Shown here: in pieces, positions 27,710 to 36,140 of the stretch | Position numbering within the stretch: the stretch's first letter is position 1 | Layout of the letters: the number at the start of each line of letters is the position of its first letter | Assembly (NCBI RefSeq): GCF_047777955.1 | Contig: NZ_CP180537.1 | Location: forward strand, 1,178,001 to 1,242,000 | Length of the DNA stretch: 64,000 nt | Reading direction: 5' to 3' | From: Didemnitutus sp047777955 | GTDB taxonomy: Bacteria; Verrucomicrobiota; Verrucomicrobiia; Opitutales; Opitutaceae | Program-made: the position numbers and the translations under genes | Notes under the pieces: model-generated | Told to the model about the DNA's origin: nothing | Database searches by the model: none | The model's input: only the letters and a program-made list of their open reading frames with translations

Positions 27710-29023
27710 ATGCCCCCGTCCTCACCCCTCCGTTGCCTCGCCCTGCTCGCGCTGACGCTGGCCGGCGCGCTCGGCCCGCTGGCGCTCCCGGTCGCCGCGC
27801 TCGATTTCGCCGCCCTCACCCAATCGGTCTCGCCCGAGCGCGCGGCGCGCTACGAGGTCTTCCGCCGCTTTCAGATCCGCGGAGTGTGCGGCACCACGCA
27901 GCTCGAACTCGCCGCGGCCCACGGCGCCAACACCCTCCGCACCTACACGCCGCCCACGCGCGCCCAGCTGGACGACTACCAGCGCCTCGGCCTCCGCGTG
28001 GTCGTGGGCATCTGGATGCCGCACCCGGGCGAGAACAGCGGCCGCAACGGCAAGTGGACCTACGACTACGCCACGCAGGGCGAGAAGCAGCTGAAGGACC
28101 TGGCCGACGTCATCGACCGCATCGGCGACCACCCCGCCATCCTCCTCTGGTGCCTCGGCAACGAGGTGCCGCTCGAGCGTCCCTACCTCGAGACCGTCGA
28201 GCGGATGTCGCGGCTCATCCACGCGCGGTATCCGCGGCAGCTCACCAGCCTCACGATGGTCAACGCGCCCAAGGACAAGCTCGCGCTCATCCGGGCCGTC
28301 GCGCCCGATCTCGACCTGATCGGCTGCAACAGCTACGGCCAGGGCGCGGTGAGCGGTTCCAGCCGCAACCTCGAGGAGGCGTGGGGCCGCGCCTACTATG
28401 TTTCCGAGTTCGGGCCCCCGGGGCCGTGGGGCGGTCGCAAGACCGCGTGGGGCGTCCACTACGAGCCCGCCTACGACGCGAAGATCGCCGACCTGCGCCA
28501 GAGCCTGGAGCGGATCGACGCCGCGCCGCACTGCCTCGGCTCGACGATGTTCCTCTGGGGTGCGTGGCAGAAAGGGAAGGAGTTCCCGACCTACTTCAGC
28601 GCCTTCCTTCCCCCGCAGTTGGACGGCAAGCACGGGCGCGACGACCCGCTCTACCGCACGCCGATCGCCGACGAGTTCCTGCGCTACTGGTCCGGACGCG
28701 AACCGGCCGAGCGCGCGCCCGTCCTGAAAACCATTTCCCTCGCCGGTCGCGAGGGCGCGGGCGACGCCGCCGTGGCCGCGGGGCAGCCGCTGCGGGCGAC
28801 CGCGACGGCGAGCGATCCCGTGGCGACCGCGCGCCCCCTGCGGTATCGCTGGTGGGTGCTCGATCCCGCGGGCAAGGTGGTGCGCGGTCCCGTGGACACG
28901 CCGCAGCCCGCGGTGGAGTTCCCGCCGTTCCCGGCCAAGGGAGAAACCTACGCGCTGCTCGTCTACGTGATCGCCGAGGAACGCTTCGCCTCCGGCTTCT
29001 CGCTCCCGTTCCGCGTGGAGTGA
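27710..29023 (+). CDS. Secreted glycoside hydrolase-like protein (GH2-type TIM barrel, clan GH-A)
   Basis: 437 residues with a signal peptide (LLALTLAGALGPLALPVAAL). The body resembles the catalytic TIM barrel of GH2/GH5-type retaining glycosidases. LRTYTPPTRAQLDDYQRLGL and VVVGIWMPHP form early strands. LLWCLGNEVPL has Glu152 after Asn151 (the acid/base NE pair of clan GH-A). YYVSEFGPPG has Glu233 at the place of the nucleophile. The last 100 residues (LRYRWWVLDPAGKVVRGPVD) look like an Ig-like or PKD-type domain. Substrate unknown. The preceding 289 bp (27421-27709) contains no other gene. Confidence 0.8.
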   Translation: MPPSSPLRCLALLALTLAGALGPLALPVAALDFAALTQSVSPERAARYEVFRRFQIRGVCGTTQLELAAAHGANTLRTYTPPTRAQLDDYQRLGLRVVVGIWMPHPGENSGRNGKWTYDYATQGEKQLKDLADVIDRIGDHPAILLWCLGNEVPLERPYLETVERMSRLIHARYPRQLTSLTMVNAPKDKLALIRAVAPDLDLIGCNSYGQGAVSGSSRNLEEAWGRAYYVSEFGPPGPWGGRKTAWGVHYEPAYDAKIADLRQSLERIDAAPHCLGSTMFLWGAWQKGKEFPTYFSAFLPPQLDGKHGRDDPLYRTPIADEFLRYWSGREPAERAPVLKTISLAGREGAGDAAVAAGQPLRATATASDPVATARPLRYRWWVLDPAGKVVRGPVDTPQPAVEFPPFPAKGETYALLVYVIAEERFASGFSLPFRVE

Positions 29024-29073
29024 CGCGCTCCGATCCGCTCCGGACTCGCGCGCGGCTCAGCGCGCGGCGGGTC

Positions 29074-29271
29074 TCACCGGATGCGGCTCTCGCCCTTGGG
29101 CGTGAGGGCGTAGAGCTTTTCCGCGCGACGGTGCTCGATCAGGCCCTCCTTGATCCAGGCGGCCAGCTGCTTCGGGCCCGCGGTGCGCGCATGGCTTTCG
29201 GGAATCTCGCCGAGGGAGCCCATGAAGAGTGTCCGTAGTTTGAAGGCGTCGGGAGATTTGGAGAGGGACAT
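29074..29271 (-). CDS. Small conserved protein, winged-helix-like (copy A of a pair)
   Basis: 65 residues, MSLSKSPDAFKLRTLFMGSL start at 29271. It is 52/65 (80%) identical to the gene at 30409-30606, also 65 residues and on the same strand, with the same GEIPESHART and EHRRAEKLY segments. The pattern of a helix (LAAWIKEGL), a charged turn and a final strand pair (LYALTPKGESRI) resembles a one-domain winged helix such as those in ArsR or PadR-like mini-regulators, but without a family match this is a guess. The two copies bracket the alpha/beta hydrolase gene. It is convergent with the glycoside hydrolase gene. Confidence 0.75.
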   Translation of the reverse strand: MSLSKSPDAFKLRTLFMGSLGEIPESHARTAGPKQLAAWIKEGLIEHRRAEKLYALTPKGESRIR

Positions 29272-29489
29272 GGGCAAGAGCGGCGGCGCGAAGAAATGGG
29301 CGGGAGACGGACGCGTCCGTCAATCGCGAAGCCGCGGTCGTTCCGTTCGTCGTTTGCGACGTTGCTTCAATCGACCCGCAGCGGGCGACCGCGTCGGCTG
29401 CTCGCTTGCCTGACTTTGCCCACGCCTGCGTCCGCCGCGACGGAGAGATGTGTCTCGCTTGCCGGCTGGTCGCTGCCTAATTCCCCGTC

Positions 29490-30386
29490 ATGTTCTCCCT
29501 GCTTCGCCGGCTCGTCGTGGCCGGGTTCTGGTTCTTGTTCTCGTGCTCGTCGGTGTTCGGGGCGCTCGACTATCCGCCGCACTTCGAGGGCGCGCGGGTC
29601 GAGATCTACAAGACCGTCGGCCCGACCTCGCTCGCGCTGCACGTGTTCGAGCCCGCGTCAGGTCCGCGCGCCAATCGCCCGGCGATCGTGTTTTTCTTCG
29701 GTGGCGGCTGGGCCAACGGCTCGCCGGCGCAGTTCGAGCCGCAGTGCCGCTACCTCGCCTCGCGCGGCATGGTCGCGATCACGGCGGACTATCGCGTCGC
29801 TTCGCGTCATCAGGCCAAGGTCGCGGACTGCGTCGCTGACGCCAAGTCCGCGCTGCGCTATGTGCGCGCCCACGCCGACCGCCTCGGCATCGATCCCCAC
29901 CGCATCGCCGCCGGAGGCGGCTCGGCGGGCGGACACCTTGCCGCCGCGACCGCCACCGTGCCGGGCTTCGACGGGCCCGATGAGGATACCAAAGTCAGCG
30001 CGGTGCCGGACGCCTTGGTGCTTTTCAACCCGGTGCTGGTCCTCGCGGAGATGCCGGAGCTGGGCCTCGTGGGTTTTGGCACGCGCCTGTCGGCGGACCG
30101 CATCGGCACGGCGCCGAAAAATCTCTCGCCCGCGCATCACGTGCGGAGAGGCCTGCCGCCCACGATTGTGTTTCACGGCAAAGCCGACACCACGGTGCCC
30201 TACGCCACCGCCGAGGCGTTCACGCGCCTCATGCGGGACGCCGGCAACCGCTGCGAACTCGTCGGCTACGAGGGGAAGGAGCATGGCTTCTTCAATCATG
30301 ATCGCGGCGAGGGCTCGGCCTACAAGGACACGCTGGCCCGGGCGGATGCGTTCCTCGTCTCGCTGGGCTGGCTCAAGGCGCTTTGA
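29490..30386 (+). CDS. Alpha/beta hydrolase (esterase/lipase, hormone-sensitive-lipase-like)
   Basis: 298 residues. The N-terminus (LLRRLVVAGFWFLFSCSSVF) is a signal peptide or membrane anchor, so the enzyme is probably periplasmic or extracellular. The nucleophile elbow is GGGSAGG with Ser145, and the oxyanion loop is the FFGGGW segment before it, as in the hormone-sensitive-lipase-like group (HGGG variant). The acid is Asp233 in HGKAD, and the base is His265 in KEHGFF. Probable carboxylesterase acting on acyl or acetyl ester bonds; the natural substrate is unknown. It sits between two copies of a 65-residue gene, both on the opposite strand. Start MFSLLRRLVV at 29490. Confidence 0.9.
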   Translation: MFSLLRRLVVAGFWFLFSCSSVFGALDYPPHFEGARVEIYKTVGPTSLALHVFEPASGPRANRPAIVFFFGGGWANGSPAQFEPQCRYLASRGMVAITADYRVASRHQAKVADCVADAKSALRYVRAHADRLGIDPHRIAAGGGSAGGHLAAATATVPGFDGPDEDTKVSAVPDALVLFNPVLVLAEMPELGLVGFGTRLSADRIGTAPKNLSPAHHVRRGLPPTIVFHGKADTTVPYATAEAFTRLMRDAGNRCELVGYEGKEHGFFNHDRGEGSAYKDTLARADAFLVSLGWLKAL

Positions 30387-30408
30387 CCGGTAGCGCCGGC
30401 TGCCCCGG

Positions 30409-30606
30409 TTACGAGATCCGCGCTTCGCCCTTGGCGGTGAGGACGTAGAGCTTCTCGGCGCGGCGGTGTTCGAGAAGGCCTCCCTTGATCCACGCGGCGA
30501 GCCGCTTCTTGTCGACGGTCCGCGCGTGACTCTCGGGAATCTCGCCGAGCGAGCCCATGAACAGCGTGCGCAGTTTGAAATCGTCGGAAGACTTGGAGAG
30601 AGGCAT
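30409..30606 (-). CDS. Small conserved protein, winged-helix-like (copy B of a pair)
   Basis: 65 residues, MPLSKSSDDFKLRTLFMGSL start at 30606. It is 52/65 identical to copy A (29074-29271), with only 13 changes, most in the middle (VDKKRLAAWIKGGLL here, AGPKQLAAWIKEGLI there). The strong conservation at protein level while both copies are retained suggests selection, as would be expected for interacting or target-specific paralogues. A winged-helix-like reading (helix, charged turn, strand pair LYVLTAKGEARI) is possible but unproven. The stop lies 22 bp from the end of the hydrolase gene, so the pair is convergent with it. Confidence 0.75.
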   Translation of the reverse strand: MPLSKSSDDFKLRTLFMGSLGEIPESHARTVDKKRLAAWIKGGLLEHRRAEKLYVLTAKGEARIS

Positions 30607-30645
30607 GGCGATGGCAGCGAAGAACCTGACCTGACGCTGGCGGAA

Positions 30646-31209
30646 TCAACGCTTCGCGGCCTTGATCGCGTCCCGCAATTGCTGCTCGGACTCGGCGTTC
30701 CAGTAGCCGCACTGCAGCTCGAAAAACACCGAGGTGTAGGGCTTGGTCAGCGGCGTCTTGAAGATCAGCACGCGAAACTTTTTCCCCGCTTCGTCCAGCT
30801 TGCCGATGATCTCCTCGTGGGGGAGCGATTGCACCGGCTGGCCGGCGAGGAGCTTCGCCAGCGCCGCGCGATAGGTGTTGATGCCCGGAGCGTTTTTCTC
30901 CGCCACGTAGCCGAGCTCCAGATCGGTGTAGATCGTCGGCTGGACGTGAGTGGTGCGAGCGAGCTCGGCGAGCAGGGTTTTCACGACCTCGAGTTGGTCG
31001 GCGGCGACGAAAACCGTCTCGATTCCCGGTGCGGTCTGGAGCGGATAAGCGGAGTCGACGACCACGATCCAGTTGCGGTGTCCGAGCAAGGGCAGCTCCG
31101 CCCGCAGTTTGTCCGTCCATGTATCGGCGGCCGGAGCCTCACCGGCGCGAGCGGAGGCGACGGCGGCAAGGCACAGAAAAACGAATGCGGCGTGGCGCAG
31201 GGTTTGCAT
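30646..31209 (-). CDS. Exported RbsD/FucU-like protein
   Basis: 187 residues with a signal peptide (MQTLRHAAFVFLCLAAVASA). The mature part starts with LLGHRNWIVVVDSAYPL, close to the RbsD/FucU start GHxDxIVIADxxxP, with the catalytic-type His after the leading Gly and the Asp at the DS position. It continues with TVFVAADQLEVVKTLL, a middle helix and FRVLIFKTPLTKPYTSVFF near the end, the place of the C-terminal sugar-binding strands. RbsD and FucU catalyse anomer conversion of ribose or fucose, usually in the cytoplasm, so an exported version is odd. It could instead be a structurally similar family of unknown role. Start chosen at 31209; the frame extends further upstream without a signal peptide. 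Confidence 0.5.
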   Translation of the reverse strand: MQTLRHAAFVFLCLAAVASARAGEAPAADTWTDKLRAELPLLGHRNWIVVVDSAYPLQTAPGIETVFVAADQLEVVKTLLAELARTTHVQPTIYTDLELGYVAEKNAPGINTYRAALAKLLAGQPVQSLPHEEIIGKLDEAGKKFRVLIFKTPLTKPYTSVFFELQCGYWNAESEQQLRDAIKAAKR

Positions 31210-31417
31210 ATTTGGCGGGGTGTGAGGGGGAGGTGGACGCGTCAGGCGACGCGGGGAAGCATGCTTCTTCGTGTCGCGGGGTGTCAACGAACGCAGTCCG
31301 ACTCCCACGAAAGAGGGGCGGTGCGTCGCGGGTGCGATACCCGGCGTCTCAGCCGTGGCCCGCTGTGGCCCAGGCAAGAGTCAGGCCTGACCCCGTCGGG
31401 TCGGCCGTCGTCGAGAT

Positions 31418-32449
31418 TCAGTGGGCGAAAGCGTTGCGTCCGTTCAGCTGCCCCAACACTTCGTCAGCCAATTGGCTGGGAGTCTTGGTAACCTGCGAAC
31501 TCCCCGCCTTTACTCGGGCGACGATTCTTTCGACCTCGCCGCTGGCTGTGACAGACAAGCGGCGATCGTCGGGTGTGTAGTAGAGAAGCCGGAGTGCAGT
31601 TACATCGCCCTCAATTGCGCCGTCGTAGCGCACTGGTGCGCCGGCCGGAGTCTTGACCTCAATTTCCAAGGCGTAGCCGACATAGGGCGAGCTGGCGTAG
31701 TTCAAACCGAGCACTTGCGACCTATGCCCCTGTCCGTAACCGACCGAAAGTTCGCGGGTCTGAGAGGGCAGACCGATGTGATTGACGAGATCTGCATAGC
31801 GGAACGGACGGTCCGCAAATTGAATGGCGAGCAGAACGCGATCGATGTCCCTCGGAGAAGCCCAGCCCTTTGAACGGGTCGATTCCGTTTCCGCTGATTT
31901 GATCTCTCCTGTAGTGACGTCAAAGCGATACTCGATGCCATCGATGGTCGTGAGCCTGAAATCTCCGTCCCAGCCCAGGCGCGGCACCATCGGATATTCG
32001 GCGAGCCATTGATAGTGGCTCGCCGACTTCACCATTCGAGAGTGATCGCGAACAAGGCTGGCGGTCGAGTGGCTCTTCAGCAGCTTCCCGTCTCGGTAGA
32101 AGGCGACGGCGAGGTCATCGGGCTTGGGACTGTCGCCCTCATTCCAAGGGCCCATGCGCACGAGATGATGGCCGTCCAAGGACAAGAAAGTCTGAAACGA
32201 ATACCAGCCTTCCGTGCGCCAGATTTCGCGAAGTTCACCCGTGGACGTGAGTTCGTAGGCGATGCCGCGACTTTTGTCGCCGCGCCAGTCTTCCTCGCCG
32301 GGCGTCAGGATGAAGGCAAATCGCCCGTCTTCTGAAGCGGTGATCCTCGGTGTTGGCGCGGCAGGACTGTCGGCGCGCACAACATTCGAGAAAATACCGG
32401 CGAATAACACCGCGACGAGATAAGCGTGAGCCGTGTTCATGAGGGGCAT
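31418..32449 (-). CDS. Exported protein of unknown function (343 residues)
   Basis: 343 residues from the ATG at 32449; an ATG at 32440 (MNTAHAYLVAVLFAGIFSNV) is a slightly shorter option and gives a good signal peptide. The mature protein begins TPRITASEDGRFAFILTPGE and continues with SFQTFLSLDGHHLVRMGPWN and GIEYRFDVTTGEIKSAETES, a pattern of beta strands like WD- or TolB-type propellers or FlgD-like proteins. In the C-terminal third, TALRLLYYTPDDRRLSVTAS and ERIVARVKAGSSQVTK are seen. No active-site motif is recognised. The base composition is less GC-rich than the region to the left, which may mark acquisition. The cluster of CACGGAT-type repeats starts just upstream. Confidence 0.65.
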   Translation of the reverse strand: MPLMNTAHAYLVAVLFAGIFSNVVRADSPAAPTPRITASEDGRFAFILTPGEEDWRGDKSRGIAYELTSTGELREIWRTEGWYSFQTFLSLDGHHLVRMGPWNEGDSPKPDDLAVAFYRDGKLLKSHSTASLVRDHSRMVKSASHYQWLAEYPMVPRLGWDGDFRLTTIDGIEYRFDVTTGEIKSAETESTRSKGWASPRDIDRVLLAIQFADRPFRYADLVNHIGLPSQTRELSVGYGQGHRSQVLGLNYASSPYVGYALEIEVKTPAGAPVRYDGAIEGDVTALRLLYYTPDDRRLSVTASGEVERIVARVKAGSSQVTKTPSQLADEVLGQLNGRNAFAH

Positions 32450-32480
32450 TGGAGAACTCATGGATATTCTAGGCGTGATC

Positions 32481-32690
32481 CATGTCATCCGTGAAATCCG
32501 TGGTTCATTCTGCTTCGGACGGCGGAGCGAGTCGGCCTGTCAAGAGTCAAGCCATGACCCCTTCGGTTCGCTTGGGTGCTTCGGAGCGTTGCGCCGCGGG
32601 CGGCAGTGCTTTGGACCACGGATTGGACGGATGGGAACGGATTCAGCGGCTCAGGCTATTCCGCATCTATCCGTGAAATCCGTGACCAAG
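32481..32690. repeat. Intergenic CACGGAT/ATCCGTG repeat cluster
   Basis: Two tracts of ATCCGTGAAATCCGTG (near 32487 and 32669) flank a complementary tract, CCACGGATTGGACGGATGGG with a following AACGGATT (32616-32643). The arms can pair to form large hairpins. The same family is seen at 36008-36093 and, in part, elsewhere in the window. It lies in the 365-bp gap between the exported protein (start 32449) and the DUF2971 gene (start 32814), which holds no other convincing gene. Such complementary repeats are common in verrucomicrobial intergenic DNA; their function is not known to me. Confidence 0.6.
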
Positions 32691-32813
32691 AAACGGCGTC
32701 GAAGGTGGCGCGAGTCCGACAGCAAACAACGGCCGGATCCCGCCGGTTTGGGCCCTGCGAGCGCATTGTGCAGGAGCTTGCCGAACCCGACCCCGGCGTG
32801 CGAAATTTCAGCG

Positions 32814-33779
32814 ATGACTAGAGCTGATATTGAGCGGATGGATGAGATTTTCTTTCCGAATCTCGCGAGCGCGATGAAGAAGGCGTCGGCAGGCGGCTTT
32901 AGGCTCGCCTATTACACCACCGCAGAAACCGCGATGCGCATCCTAGCGAATCAAGAGGTTTGGCTGCGAAACACTGCCGTCATGAACGACTACATGGAAG
33001 TGCAGCACGGCATGCGATGCCTTCACGAAGCTTGGCAAAAAAGCGACGGTGCGAAGCGGGTGAAATCTCTTCTCGAAGAGTTGCACGCGGGCGCCGTCGC
33101 GCGCTTGGAAAGCACCTACAACAGTTGGCATACTAAAATTCAGTCGGATACATTCATTGCGTGCGTCTCAGAGCATCAAGCATCCGAAAACGATCACGGA
33201 CGGCTTTCGATGTGGCGGGCATATGGCGGGAAAGCCGGCGTGGCATTCGTTTTCAAGCCAGACTTCCTATCGCAGGAAACGAATGCGATCGGCGCCTACT
33301 CACACCCCGTCTCCTATCTCGACGGATCCAATTTCGCCGTCGGATTGAACGCGCTAGCCGATCGAATGGAGCAGGCGAAGCCCTTTCTGAAAAATCGAAC
33401 AGGAGATGAAATGCACAACATCGCTTTCTCGCTTTTGCTCTGGTCCGCAATCGCGACGAAACACCCCGGTTTTGCCGAAGAGCGTGAATGGCGGGTTGTA
33501 GCGGTTCCTTCGATGTGGAAGTCCGAGATCATGCGCCAAACAGTCGAAGTAGTTCGGGGCATCCCGCAACCGGTGCTCAAGCTGCCGTTGCGCAATTTTC
33601 CCGCGCACAACATATGGTCATTGGCCATTCCTGAATTGCTCGATCGGATAGTGATCGGCCCGTGCGACAATCCTCGCATCCTTGCGCGGGCTTTTAGCGA
33701 GTTGCTGTCACAAGCCGGCGTAAAGGACGTCGCCGAGAAGATTACGTCGTCGGGGATTCCTCTACGGCACTTGGTCTAA
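32814..33779 (+). CDS. DUF2971 family protein
   Basis: 321 residues. The family is recognised by FRLAYYTTAETAMRILANQE with VWLRNTAVMNDYMEVQHG shortly after (the 'YRY/T, W.s...DP.E' region), FIACVSEHQASENDHGRLSM with WRAYGGKAGVAFVF (the 'CFS...s...MW..Y' region), GFAEEREWRVVAV (the 'K...W..E.E.R' region) and LLDRIVIGPC. DUF2971 proteins are sporadic, often in accessory or defence-rich regions, with no known activity. The composition is markedly lower in GC than the left flank. The ATG at 32814 gives MTRADIERMDEIFFPN; upstream frame is repeat DNA. It lies 34 bp from the end of the helicase gene, convergent. Confidence 0.75.
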   Translation: MTRADIERMDEIFFPNLASAMKKASAGGFRLAYYTTAETAMRILANQEVWLRNTAVMNDYMEVQHGMRCLHEAWQKSDGAKRVKSLLEELHAGAVARLESTYNSWHTKIQSDTFIACVSEHQASENDHGRLSMWRAYGGKAGVAFVFKPDFLSQETNAIGAYSHPVSYLDGSNFAVGLNALADRMEQAKPFLKNRTGDEMHNIAFSLLLWSAIATKHPGFAEEREWRVVAVPSMWKSEIMRQTVEVVRGIPQPVLKLPLRNFPAHNIWSLAIPELLDRIVIGPCDNPRILARAFSELLSQAGVKDVAEKITSSGIPLRHLV

Positions 33780-33813
33780 GTTGCCGGAGAGTTGAAGGGG
33801 ACGACCAAATCGG

Positions 33814-35829
33814 TCACCAACCCCAACTGCGTTTGATGCGCAGTTCGTCGTAGAGGTTGTTCGGGAGTTCGAGGAGGAAGCGTGAGGCTTGCAGCATCAT
33901 GCCGCCGGGGCCGGCGCGGGTCGCGACTCTGGGGTAGCTGATGTAGAGCTCGTTCTTGGCGCGGGTGACGGCGACGTAGAAGAGGCGGCGCTCTTCTTCG
34001 ACGTCTCCGTCTTCGATCGAGCGGCGGGTCGGGAATTGGTTGTCGGCGGCGCCGATGACGAAGACGACGTCGTATTCGAGGCCCTTGGCCTGGTGCACCG
34101 TCGTCAGGCGGATGGCGTCGTCGGTGGGTTCGACTTCCTTCTCGGCGGTCTCGCCGTTGAGGAGCGCGACTTGCGTGAGCATCTCCTGCATGTCGGTGAA
34201 CTGCGACGCGAAGCCGACAAAGCCCTTCAATTCCTCGAGGCGGTCGAGGTAGTCGGCGTAGGCGCCGCGCATGTAGTCACCATACCAGCCGTCGATCGCG
34301 ACGCGCACGGCGTCGGCGGGTTTGCCTTCGTCCATCGCGGCGGCGACCTGCTGGAGCGAGGCGCAGAAGTTGGCCCAGTCGTCCTTGGCGTCCTTCGGGA
34401 CCTTGGTCTTCACGTCGTCCTCGGCGAGGGCGTCGATGAAGTTCTTCTGCATGAGCTTCGCGTGGTCGAGCGCGGCGCCGTAGATCTTCTGCGCGCCTTT
34501 TTCGCCGACCTTGGGGAGGAGGATGGCGAAACGCTGCCACGCGAGCGTGTTGCTCGGATTGTAGACGAACTGGATGAGCGCGATGAGGTCGCGGACGTGC
34601 TGGCGCTCGAAGAATTTCACGCCGCTCGTGATGACGTAGGGGATGCCGGCGCGGGAGAGCGCGAGCTGCATCTCGAGCGCGATGAAGTGCGAGCGGTAGA
34701 GGATGGCGATTTCCTTGGGGGAGACGCCGTCGTCCTGCACGAGCGACTCGATGCGCTTGAGGACGAAGGCGGCTTGCTCGCGGTCGTCCATCGCCTGGAT
34801 GACGGACGGCTTCGGGCCGTGCTTGCGGGCGGCGCGGAGTTCCTTTTCGAAGTGCTGGCCCTTGGGCGCGGTGTTGAGGACGCCGTTGGCGAAGGCGAGG
34901 ATCTCGGGCGTCGAGCGGTAGTTGACCTCGATGCGGTGGATGACGGTGCCCGGGTGGCGGTCGGGGAACGTCATGATGTTCTCGAACTCGGCGCCGCGCC
35001 ACGAGTAGATGCATTGCGCGTCGTCGCCGACGGCCATGACGCGGTGGTGCGAGGCGAGCTTGTCGACGATCTGCGCCTGGATGGTGTTGGTGTCCTGGTA
35101 TTCGTCGACGAGGACGTGGCGGAAGCGCTGGTTGAAATACGCGGCGACGTCGGGGGCGTCGGTGAGGAGCTTGAGCCAGAGTTCGAGGAGGTCGTCGTAA
35201 TCGACGACGGACTGCTCGCGCTTCGCCTTCTCGTAGGCGGCGTTGAATTTCGGGAAGAGGTGCGCGATCTCGCGGTAGTGCGGGAACTGGCGCTCGACGA
35301 GGTCGACGACGGAGCACTGCTTGTTGCGCGCGAGGGAGAGGACGCTGAAGAGCGGGCTGGGGCGCGGGTTGGTCTTGTCCTTGAAGAAGAGCTTGTCGAC
35401 CGACTCGACGCACTGCTTGAGAAGCGACTCGGACTCGTCGGCGTCGAGGATGGAGAAATTTTTCGGGAGCTGGATGGCGTCGCCGAACATGCGCAGCGCG
35501 CGGTTGCCGATGGAGTGGAAGGTGCCGCCCCAGAAGCGCGCGGGCTCGGTGCCCGTGAGCTCGTGGACGCGGTGGAGCATCTCCTTCGCGGCCTTGTTGG
35601 TGAAGGTGAGGAGGAGGATCTCGCCCGGCTTCACGCCCTGGGAGAGCAGGTAGGCGACGCGGTAGGTGAGCGTGCGGGTCTTGCCCGAGCCGGCGCCGGC
35701 GAGGACGAGGAGCGGGCCCGGCTCGGCGGTGACGGCGGCGAACTGCTCGTCGTTGAGGGACGCGCGGAAGTCGATCGCGGGGGCGGAGCCGGCGGACGGG
35801 AAAGGGGAGTCGAGTTCGAAATCGGACAT
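33814..35829 (-). CDS. UvrD/Rep/PcrA-type ATP-dependent DNA helicase
   Basis: 671 residues, superfamily 1A helicase. Motifs in order: Q motif LNDEQFAAV, Walker A AGAGSGKTRT, motif Ia TFTNKAAKEM, motif II DEYQDTN, motif III VGDDAQCIYSWRGAE, motif IV YRSHFIALE-like region, motif V TVHQAKGLEYDVVFVIG, motif VI FYVAVTRAKNELYISYP. The length is near that of PcrA/UvrD core proteins (about 650-750). It lacks a long C-terminal extension; the end is LPNNLYDELRIKRSWGW. It should act in excision repair or replication-fork restart. The start MSDFELDSPFPSAG is the first ATG. A repeat-rich intergenic region lies upstream of it. Composition is typical of the main chromosome. Confidence 0.95.
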   Translation of the reverse strand: MSDFELDSPFPSAGSAPAIDFRASLNDEQFAAVTAEPGPLLVLAGAGSGKTRTLTYRVAYLLSQGVKPGEILLLTFTNKAAKEMLHRVHELTGTEPARFWGGTFHSIGNRALRMFGDAIQLPKNFSILDADESESLLKQCVESVDKLFFKDKTNPRPSPLFSVLSLARNKQCSVVDLVERQFPHYREIAHLFPKFNAAYEKAKREQSVVDYDDLLELWLKLLTDAPDVAAYFNQRFRHVLVDEYQDTNTIQAQIVDKLASHHRVMAVGDDAQCIYSWRGAEFENIMTFPDRHPGTVIHRIEVNYRSTPEILAFANGVLNTAPKGQHFEKELRAARKHGPKPSVIQAMDDREQAAFVLKRIESLVQDDGVSPKEIAILYRSHFIALEMQLALSRAGIPYVITSGVKFFERQHVRDLIALIQFVYNPSNTLAWQRFAILLPKVGEKGAQKIYGAALDHAKLMQKNFIDALAEDDVKTKVPKDAKDDWANFCASLQQVAAAMDEGKPADAVRVAIDGWYGDYMRGAYADYLDRLEELKGFVGFASQFTDMQEMLTQVALLNGETAEKEVEPTDDAIRLTTVHQAKGLEYDVVFVIGAADNQFPTRRSIEDGDVEEERRLFYVAVTRAKNELYISYPRVATRAGPGGMMLQASRFLLELPNNLYDELRIKRSWGW

Positions 35830-36007
35830 TGTGGGTCAGCCCTCGCCAAGGCTACGGCTGATTCGTCCCGCGGCGGAGCCGCAGGCGAAGATGACTGAAG
35901 ACAGAGGACGGAGGACGGGGAGGGAAGGAAAAAGAAGGTTTCCCATTAAACGCGAAGGCGCGAAGACGCGAAGGGCCGGGACACGCCTCGGGCGCGGGTT
36001 TTGTTTA

Positions 36008-36093
36008 CCACGGATGGAACGGATGAGGTCGGATTTCACGGATGATGCTGCGTGGATGGCGCCTTGATCCGTGATCATCCGCGGAATCCGTGG
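36008..36093. repeat. Inverted CACGGAT/ATCCGTG repeats
   Basis: Left arm 36008-36043 contains CACGGATGGAACGGATGAGG and ATTTCACGGAT; right arm 36066-36093 contains GATCCGTGATCATCCGCGG and AATCCGTGG. The arms are complementary and can form a hairpin. Same family as 32481-32690. The surrounding 35830-36462 gap (about 630 bp), between the helicase and the TonB receptor, holds this repeat and the CACAGAG pair and no convincing gene. Confidence 0.65.
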
Positions 36094-36140
36094 TCGATAG
36101 AAGGCCTGCGCCGGTGGCGCGTGATGCGAGCTCGGGCAGA

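Noticed and set aside
33889..35898. Long open frame antisense to the UvrD-type helicase
   Set aside because: Rich in Val/Asp/Glu/Gly with no motif; the opposite strand has all helicase motifs in order.
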